A stretch of DNA of 64,000 nucleotides. Source: Arbacia lixula. Its lineage: Eukaryota > Echinodermata > Echinoidea > Arbacioida > Arbaciidae. Both the position numbers and the translations under genes were made by a program. Shown here in pieces: positions 44,901 through 55,200 of the stretch. Within the stretch, counting starts at the first letter, position 1. Every line of letters starts with the position of its first letter. The DNA is taken from the NCBI GenBank assembly GCA_963669155.1, contig OZ022589.1, positions 859,127-923,126 on the forward strand, written 5' to 3'. Under the pieces are notes generated by a model. The model was not told where the DNA came from. It was given only the letters and a program-made list of their open reading frames with translations, and did not search any database.

Positions 44901-47900
44901 AATTATGCAAGTTTCTGTTGCACAATGTAAATCATCCTACTCTAGCTGACTTCCCTTCGCGAATCAACCTGTTTCGGCCTAGCGTCCTTGTACGCTACCT
45001 TGCGATCCCTTGCGTGCGTCCCCCTGCGTGCTACTACGTGCCTGAAAAAAAAAAAAAAAACGCGCACTTCTCTGCGTCCGACGCAAGGATTTTAGTAAAA
45101 CACATAGTAAAACACAAATCCCACTGAACAATAGTTTGTCTGGCAGAGTAAGGGTTAATAGGAATTAGGAATCAACTTACCGCGAACAGAGTGGCGTTAG
45201 AGTCGAGCGGGAGCACGTTGTGGAAGCCGTGCGGACTGGCACAGTCTGTACATGGTGATATCAACCTGAATGAGAAGCAATAGCAGGGTTAAATATAGGA
45301 GGGCGCACAGTGGTATATCAAGGCACTGTTAACCCATATACACGATCAGACATGAACATAGGAGCATACAATTCCACGCGGTTGGAAGGCCACATGGATT
45401 GAGCGAAGCGGTTTTAAAGGTAGTGGTGATTGAATATTTCTCGCCATATTACACAAAATAAGTGCATACGTTTAGGGTTACAACTCTATCCTTCTCTGAA
45501 AAAAGGAAGCATCTAACAAAAGAGACTTTTCTTGTAAATGAGCAAAATGTGTCTGTCACTTGCATCAGTGCAACACTACATCATGTTAGATTGCATATCT
45601 CGCAGCAAGATAAATATTTCTTGTCCAGATTTTGGCTATGTGTAGGGAATGCTACGAGTACCAATAACTTAAATTTGAGTGAATTGTCACTTTCTTCCTT
45701 GTGTCAAACTATGACAGAACTGTACAATATATGGAATGGTAGAATGGGGTCATACAGCAGCTCTATTGTTATTGGTTGCGATGGCCACATACTATGGCCA
45801 TTTGGCCTTTGTCTTTTTCATCTCGGGCTTCATCTCGAACATAATGTGTATTCATATATGGTCAGCTGTGTGAAGTGCGGGTTGCAACCAACTCAGTCAA
45901 AGCTAATGGATGCATCTCACTCGAGGCATGGAGAGAGGAGGGGACAAGGAGGTTACAAGGTCGAGATAGGATGTGGAAGGGCGTGCCCAGTAATGGGGAA
46001 AAGGGGTGCGACTTTACACCCCAGGGGTAGAAAGCAATTAGGGAGGGTGTTAGATAGAGTTGAGAGTGCATATTTAAGGACGGGCGACAGCATGTATTTA
46101 TATGGTGTGAAGCCACGATTAGAGGTGTGCCTATACACTCTGCCATGCCTCCTACCCACCCCCACCCCACTCACCCTATCATTACGTTAACCCTTACATC
46201 TCCCAGCCTTGAAAGCTACATAGCTTCCCACGTATTTTCATGCCAACGGAAATGAGAGAATTAAGAAGAACTGTGGGCTATGTGAAGGATCTGTATAATC
46301 TTGAGGCACAGACTCAGATGTGGTGACACCGTCTCAAAATGCCTGTAAGACCAGACTAGACTCTGACTTGTCAGATGTGCCCTCTGGAGGGGTGACACTA
46401 CGCTGTCAATACATGGTATTCTCCCCGGCCTAGGCACATAGAATAAGTGACAGAATTTGTTACTTCATTTTTTAGGCATGTATTGACGCTTAGGGTCACT
46501 TTGGACAGGGTGTGGGGAGATTCGCCGCACCATTTCACTCGCAGGCGGTGAGAGAACATCCTGGTAGGGGGTTGAAGCAGCGCATTGGTGTCGAAAAGGG
46601 GTGTGGCTAGTGCACCCCTCTAGCGGGGTAAAGTAAATATTGGGGTTACATTTAACACAGTAAAAGGCTTATGTGCTCCTTTGTAAAGTAATCGGTGGGG
46701 GCAAAAATGGCGGATTGGACACCAACGGTGATGCCTAATTCATTAGCGAGGGGACAACATGACTAAAAGTTGGCCCTTGGAAGTGATCGAGAGCATCTAT
46801 ACCCGAGATTAATGAAACAAACATTCTGAAATCTGAAAACATATGTTTCAAACACGTCAAAGCACCGTAGACAGCCATGAATGCGTAATTGCCTAAATCC
46901 ACTTCGCACAGATTTGGGGAAAGTTTTCTTAGATTGTTGGTAGGTACAGTACTTCAAAACGTATGTAAATTCTCTATCCCGCATATAGGGGAAAGTCGTC
47001 CCATCAGGCAACGCGCGGCCACAAACGCTAGTTCATTTGATCAGACGCGGATATAACTGGAAACAAAATCCGAATATGGCTGCAAGGTGCATCATGGGAA
47101 GACTTGGAAAATTCACATGATGTATTTATTTCAAGTACCGACATTTTGCATTGTCAGAAATGGATCAGAAGATACTCAGCATACTTACTTTTCTGGCACT
47201 GTGCTGACGTAGGGAAGAACGGTTTTATCGACGAACGATCCGAAACCAAGCCTGTAGTCCTTGGTGATCAATCCTAACTCATCAGCTGCAGAAGAAAACA
47301 TCAAAACAACAAGGGGAAGATATAAGGAAGAGAGAATGAGAGAGTAAATAGATAGAGAAGGATAAATAGAGAAATATATGAAGACAGATGTAGACAGTGA
47401 TCGAGAAAGAGCATGAGAGAGAGAGAGGCAGAGAGAGAGAGACAGAGATAAAGAGAGAGAATGGACAAAGGAGAGAGAGAGAACATGGGGAGAGGGAAAA
47501 GAGGAAAATCCTAATCAATATAATTCAAGGTATGTTTAAAACTATAATGCTTCATACAAGTCATCGTATGTATTATGCACCTCAGCGTCAAGTCTCACAT
47601 ACTTTGGCTTTAAATAGATATTTCACAAAACCTTCAGGACATTACATTTCACCCAGTCATCCCTGCATGCAACACTCTGCCTTGTAAGTGGCACGGGACT
47701 CTGATTACTTAGTACCGAGAAGGTTAAACGTAACCTCTGCTTACCTAATGCGCTTCCGAGGTCCTTCAGGTTTGCCAAATCGTCTTTCATGGAGTGACTG
47801 AGATCCATTGCGTAGTAGAGATCCACCGGGTAATCTTCCGCCTGACGGATGTACAGCTTTATGGTGATGGGCTCCCCTACAAGACAAGGCGACAATGTTT

Positions 47901-50900
47901 TATTTCATCCATACAAATATGTGTCTTGAAGTGTCCAACCAATAAGGAACACATTTGCTGACATTGAAATTGTACCTGTCTATTTTAATCACCACCAAGC
48001 AGTCATGGGGAATTGCTTCAACTGCTAGTACATGTATTGATTATCTTTACGTTTGAAGCAAATCAAGAGTTTGTGTTGAAGCTATGTTGGGAAAACCTTG
48101 GGTAAGCCTTAAAGAGGATACCATTGTAATGGCTCTATGCGGATTAAATGAGAGATAACTGCATTAATATTTTCTATACAACATCACCTTCCGTTAACCT
48201 TTTCCTGTGCCAGATCAAATACAGCTCAATGTGATTTGCGTGCAATAATGGTGAGCAAATCCACACATGGCAAAAAAGACTTAAAAACATTCGTATAATT
48301 TGGAGACTTTATATGTCTTGGTGATGATTGGTATTTACTTTGGATTCTACCCTTTACTTTTCGAGGTTTACCTATATCATATGCTGACATTACAACCATT
48401 GATCACCCAAAGAGACAATAGTATACATGTAACATGATGCAACGGAGTAAAATGAATAGATCCCATGATATAGCATTTTATTGTGATGATTGAGAAAGGT
48501 GAAAACTATTAAAAGCCAGTTCTAGATACATTGCGTAAAGGCCATCGCAGACAACACGACTTGGCTACGATTCTTCAATCGTAAGGGCCTGCGACTGGAA
48601 TGTGACGTCACACTCCTGTACAAATCCAACGGCCGGCTCCTGCGATTCATTCAGGCGCAGGTTTGCACGAATAATCGACTCGTGTCGTCTACGGTGGCCT
48701 GTGCTTGAGCGGAAGGAAGGTAGGTAGGCATTTCGGGTAAGGGCTGGCCTAAGATAGTCTGGATATTTCCGGTATTTTAACGAGGTGTTCCGGAGCCCCT
48801 GTCTGTCTGAGATAGTCTAAGGCCATACATCATCCAACACTCTGCAGAACTAGGCCATGTCGGCGAAAGAGCTCTAGCAAGATTTGTGCTAAGTTTAGTA
48901 TTCGCTCCTTGCTAGCATTAGAACCTACTTCTATTATTAAATATAAACACGGCTGAACCAATTACTGAGGAATGTATACTTTATAATAATTTACAAACAT
49001 GAGAGAGCAAGTTTATTAATGTTTCATCTTTTATAAAGAAATTCAGGCAACCTTAACAAATGATAACAATAATCAAATAACTTTAAATGAACATCATCAA
49101 CATGATCAAAGGGTTTCTGTCTCGAAAGTGCATCAAGATTTTATAGCAATATTTACAGGAAAGCATACTACCCAAAGAATCTAGACATGACAAAACTTGT
49201 TCTTATTCTTTATTTGTGTATATGAATGACAGCCAGTTCTCCGCCTCTCACGTCTACAAGAGTGGTTATCAGCTGGCGTGTTAGATTCCCGCCTTTTTGT
49301 TGATCCCAGGCAAACAGAAGTGACCATATTGGATTCCTGTGGTGTTTAGGGTTGTCAGCGGGAGCAGCAAACAAACCTTAATGCCTCGTCGAGCCGAGCG
49401 ATCAAAATCGACTCTGGAAGCCATTAAGTGGCGACGCGGGTAAAGTAAAACGCTCTCAAATGAGAAATGTGACATGTGCGAGATGCTATCATACAAATAA
49501 CATTGGATGAAGTTGATGAATAGGATAATTTCAAAGAGAGACAAAATATGAGGGGAAAATTGCCAAGTAAAAAATGGGTAAATAACCAGTAGAAGGAGAA
49601 GAAAAAAAGGAGGAGACAGAGAAGTATAACGGTATGAGAAGGAGGGAAAAAGGAGGAGGAGAAGAATAAAGAAGGAGATGGAGAACAAATGGATGAAATA
49701 GACAATGATGAAGAAGATTAACAGGGGAATAAGCAAAAATAAAAAGGAACAGGAAGAAGAGGAGGAGGAGGAGGAGGTGCAGACGGAGGAGGAGATAGAG
49801 GATGGGGGGGGGGGGAGATTGGATGAACATAATGCTCATAGGCAAAGAGTTATAAACAAAACAAAAGACGATACAACGACATTACAAAGCAGACGAAGAG
49901 GAAAAAGAAAGATAGCATGAGAAGGAGAAGGAGATGGGACAATGATGAAAGTAAGAGGAAATATGATGATGATGATGATGATGACGATGATGATGATGAT
50001 GATAATGACGTTAAAGGCATTAAGAAAAAAGACAACACAAAATCATGGAGAAGACTATGGAGAGCATCAACAAGGAGAAAACAGAAGAGAGAAAGTAAAA
50101 AAACTTACTTGGTCTGACAGTTAGCTTCATTTTCTGAGGCTTGACTTGCACGATGCTATCCAGAGATGCACCCGTATTACTCAGAGGGTTGTTCTAATGA
50201 ATGAAAGAACGACAAGAATAAGCAACATTAGCAATGATGAGTAAATATTCAGATGGTTATTGTATTAACATAACATGAATATAAAGCACTGAAAAGCCGA
50301 ATAGTGTATTTTGAATTTGCCCGATTTACTCAGTTCTTAAACTTTTATATCTCTCTTTTCAGCACAATTAACAGGAAATGAGGATAAGATGGATGTAAAA
50401 GTGGAAAAAAAGAAAGAAACAAAGAAAAGAAGGAACAGGAGAAGAAGTAGGAAGAGAAGAAGAAGAAGATGAAGAAGAAGAAGAAAGAGAAGAAGAATAG
50501 AAGATGAAGAGGAAGAGAGAGAAGAAGAAAATAAGATGAAGAAGTAGAAGATGGAGATGAAAAATTAAAACAGAAAAGAAGGAGAAGAAGAAGAATGAAA
50601 AGAAGAAGAAGATGAAGAAGGAGAAGAAGGAAAAGAAGAAGAAGAAGAAGAAGAAAAAGAAGAAGAAGAAGAAGAAGAAGAAGAAGGAGAAGAAGAAGAA
50701 ATGTAAGGAGTAGGAGCTGCAGGAGCAGGAGCAGGAGGAGATAGAGGGGGAAGTGATGACATTGCTCACAAGACATTACCACAAACAAATGTTGTACTGC
50801 AAATAAAAAAGAGACAGGATATTTCTCGGTAAAAGGTTCCACATTCTTACCAAACACTTTGCACTTTGCGACGACGCAGGAAGCTGACTCAAACCTAATG

Positions 50901-52025
50901 TGCAATCGCACTCGGCAATTTCGACATTCATTTCTCCATCGATCGAAAAAACTCCGCTTTTATTGCGCGTCTCATCAAACATGTCAACGCGTTAAAATGG
51001 CGCCATGTTTCACAATTCCTGACTCATTTTTCGATTGGGTACATGATGAGTGAACCGGGGGAGTGGGGGGGGGGGGGGGGGGGGGGGAGTAGTGTTTGCA
51101 CAATAAACGCTTTAAATTTCCAACAACATATAAATATCATTCCTGAATACAAAATGTTATTACACTCCGTTTCCAGTTGAAACGCATTCAACGCTCTGAA
51201 CGAATTTTCTGAAAGTTTGGAAGCCAACGGTGATTTCCGATTCAATTGCGAGGGGACAACATGACTATCATTTGGCCCTTTGAAGTGATCGAGAAGGAAA
51301 GGAGCAGCTTTACCCGAGATTAATGAACCAAACTTTCTGAAATTTGAAAACGCATGTCTCAAATACATCAAACTAAACACAATCCATCCACGTTCCATCG
51401 GCACTGCAATGCGTGGGACTGGAAAATCATTCGCGTGTAAACGACTACCAAGGAGTAACCATGGAAACCCGTCTTACTGAAAGCTTTTCACTTTCGCACG
51501 TTTTCTCAACAATTACTCATTCCATCGACCACCTCTCCCGCTGAGATACGATGAGTTTCAGGTCAAAGCGGAGGAGTTTTTACCCGCAAAAAAATTATCA
51601 TCACAATACTTCATCCCTTTTCTGTAAATAAATCGAATTACAAGTGCTTGGAACATGAGGATGGTGAAGATAATTCAAAAATAGAATTCACGTAAATGAC
51701 GTAAGAATGATTCATTGTCTAGAGAAGATGGATACATAGTTGGGATAGCGTGTACAGAAAGTAATAGCGCACTATACTGCACCTTGCAGGAGGTAAAAAA
51801 AACAGGACGCTCTCTGTCGCTGGCCATGCTGGCTGTCGCTGGTTGTCGCTAATTGTCTCTTTCTGTCTCTCTGTCTGTCTCTCTCTGTGTCTGTGTGTCT
51901 GTCTGCCTGTCTGTCTATCACTCTGTCTGTCTGTCCCTGTTTCTTTCTACCTCTCTATTTTTCTCTCTCCCATCTCTCTCTGTCTGTCTCTATATCTATT
52001 TTCTCTCTCCCGTCTCTTTCTGTCT

Positions 52026-52073
<48 letters not shown>

Positions 52074-52230
52074 GTATGTCTCTGTCTCTATATCTCTCTC
52101 TGTCTTAGTGTTTCTCCTTATCTTTCTCTCTCTATCTCTCTCTCTGTTTGTCTCTCTTTCTCTCTCTCTCCCTTTATTTTTTCCCTCTCCAATCTCTCTG
52201 TCGGTCTCTCCCTGTCTCTATCCTTCTCTT

Positions 52231-52273
<43 letters not shown>

Positions 52274-55200
52274 GTCTCTCTCTCTCTCTGTCTCTCTCTC
52301 TGACTGTCTCTCTCTCTCTTTCCTTTTTTTCTCTCTGTCTCTCTGTCTCTCTCCCATCGCTATATGTCTCTCCCTGTATCTCTGTCTCTATAATTTCTCT
52401 GTAAATACATGATGTCAATAAAAATACTTTAAAATTATGACTTAGTATCACTATCACAAAACAAACCGGAGAAAGGGAAATAACATCCGCTTTCTCTTGA
52501 ACGAAATGAGACCGGTAGAAGAGGAAAACGCGCAGACGACTAAGGGGAAATACAACAGACGGTACAGTTACCATGGCAACAGAAAGCGTTATATGTAATG
52601 ATATCGGCTAGATTTTGCCAATAAACGTGTTGGAAACACGCAGTCTGACGCAATGAAAGGATTTCTTTCATTTTCTGACGACCTGGCTAAACAGCCGCTT
52701 GCAGTCAACCGCGTAACGAGTGTTCACTTGATGATATGGGAACGAGCGAGACAAAGTCGGATCACAACGGAGCGCGCATCTTCATTTACAAAAAAAGACA
52801 GTGCAGAGCTGAGAGAAATTTATGATGGAAAACCCAATTATGTAGACAGAACAGACTTCATGACTCCCTCGCTGCTATTTTAATGCGTAGTGTATTATAA
52901 TGAGGTTGTTCCCGATAGGTAATAAAATATATACTTCAGTAGCAAAGTGTCATATGTTCACTCTGTGTGGAAACTGTTTTTACAAATGTATTTGTACACC
53001 CTACAATGTTGTCGAGTGAAATTGGTTGCCTGTTGTTTCTTTTTTTTGCTTTCCGTTTTGCACCTGCTCAGCAGATGGTAGTATTGTTGGTAGATCCGTT
53101 TTGATGAAAAATGGACTTAGCGCCTTTTGGTTGCATGTAAGTGTTCGCAGTATCGCTCATTGTACAAGTTCAGCAGATTATGGTATTGTTGATACATCCA
53201 TTTTGATGAAAATTGGACTTAACGCCTTTTGGTTGCATGTATGTGTTCGCAGTATCGCTCATGTACAAGTTCAGCAGATGATGGTATTGTTGATAGATCC
53301 GTTTTGATGAAAAGTGGACTTAACGCCTTTTGGTTGCATGTACGCGTTCGCACTAGAAATTTATATGCTACGGATAGGTTCGTTTTGATGAAAAGTGGAC
53401 TTAAAGCCTTTGGGTTACATGTATGTGTTCGCAGTATCGCTCGTTGTACACATTCTCATTGATCGGGGCGCCACGAAACGTTTGGGTATGTATCCAGAGT
53501 ATGCCTTGTTCGTTTACTCCACACGGCTGTGGCGCCACGGTCGAGACAGCGCGCTAACAAAATGAACATATATCATTCATTCAGTGACATGAATTACACA
53601 ATGCAACCACGACCGTTCTCGCGTGGCGCTGATGGGTGTTCATTGGTAGTATTGGCTACGTCAACAACATACAACCGGCGCTGGAACAGAAAATCAATAA
53701 GTTTGCAACATGACTTCTCTTAAAACGGACTTGACCATCATGGCCGTGGCATATGGGAGTATGTGAGTGTTAGCTTTCAATAATGACTGGTAAACAGTCG
53801 TACGTGCAGTCAGTAGGTGTTTACCATTGACATCATTGAGCGTGAGGAGAATGGCCGTGTATCTCACGTTCTTTAATGTCAAACAATGACGAATATCTAG
53901 AAGTTAGGCTTTTGGAAAGCTCGTGAGACGATGATTCATGCAAAGTGTGATGTCATTTTCCTGGCAAATATCGAATTTCTCTCATTTTGCTGTAATTCAC
54001 CTTTTACCTCATTCTTTTATTTGGTCTTTGAGGTAAATTGAGTCACCCAGTGAAATTCACACCTACATCGAGCCAAGTGTTTAGACGGAGCCCGCTGCTA
54101 TGTTGAACGCCCCCCCCCCCCCCCCCGCAACGCCCACTTACCCGACTATATAGATGCCCCATCCATCCCCATACCCCTATATCTTCTTTCCACATACCCC
54201 TCCGCCTTCATCCCACATTCCCTCCTCCATGTTCCTCCTCGTACCCTCCCGTTTTCTCTCCCCCATTCCCCCCCCCCCCCCCCCCTCCCCCTCGACCGAA
54301 AAATCAGTCTCTATAGGTTGTTGGATCCGCTGATTGCATCTGGCTCCTCTGTCAAAAGATGAAATTTTGATTAAATAATGCCCCGAATGAGACGGTTATT
54401 GCTATATACCCTCCCCCTCATTACCCCTCCATCTCCTCCCTTCGTACCCCTCACATCATCATCCCCACACCCCTCCATCTCCTTCTTCCTTGCCTCTCCG
54501 AAGGCTGAGACTCTTGCATCGAAGATAATACACCTGCTTGAAGATAGCGACTTACTTCGTAGGCAATGGCGTTGACAGTTGAACTCAAACGGCTAAAAAG
54601 TATATGCGAGTGATCGGAGTTGGATTTCGAGCAGAGAGAGAATACTGCTGTTTCACTCATCAAGCAATGTCGAAGTAGAGTTCTATTCGAGAAGGAAGAG
54701 AAGCTCCCCTCTTCATCACTGTTGTCTTCAACCAGGCAGGTGTTCATTCCTACTGACAGGACCCGGACGTTAACCCCTTCCATCACCTGCCCACTCCATC
54801 ACACCTGTCTCCTAGCTCACGCACCCCTACCCCTCCCCCCCCCCCTCAATCACCTGCCCACTCCATCACACCTGTCCCCTAGCTCACGCACCCCTACCCC
54901 CCCCCCTCAATCACCTGCCCACTCCATCACACCTGTCCCCTAGCTCACGCACCCCTACCCCTCCCCCCTCCTCCCCCATCCTCTCATCGACTGCATTACC
55001 CTACATCTGTACCACCGCAACATCACCACTAGCCTAGTGTCCAGGCTGTTGGGCATTTCCAAACCAAGCCATTCCATAACGGGGTCTGGCTGAAGTAGAC
55101 TACATCAATATTAATTTCTTCTTCGGCACCTGAGAGGGGAATGATACGATAAATAGTCTTACAACATCAGACTCTATTTTTCAGTTTGGATTGCACATAT

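Noticed and set aside
50345..50911. 188-codon Leu/Ser-rich frame with an apparent cysteine-containing segment near 50850-50940
   Set aside because: Mostly polypurine tract. The segment does not match the PSI exon or any integrin exon, and the position (after exon 3) is wrong for one.
51843..52412. 189-codon frame
   Set aside because: CT microsatellite.
52653..52883. 76-codon plus-strand frame with ATG
   Set aside because: No homologue recognised and it sits alone in an integrin intron.
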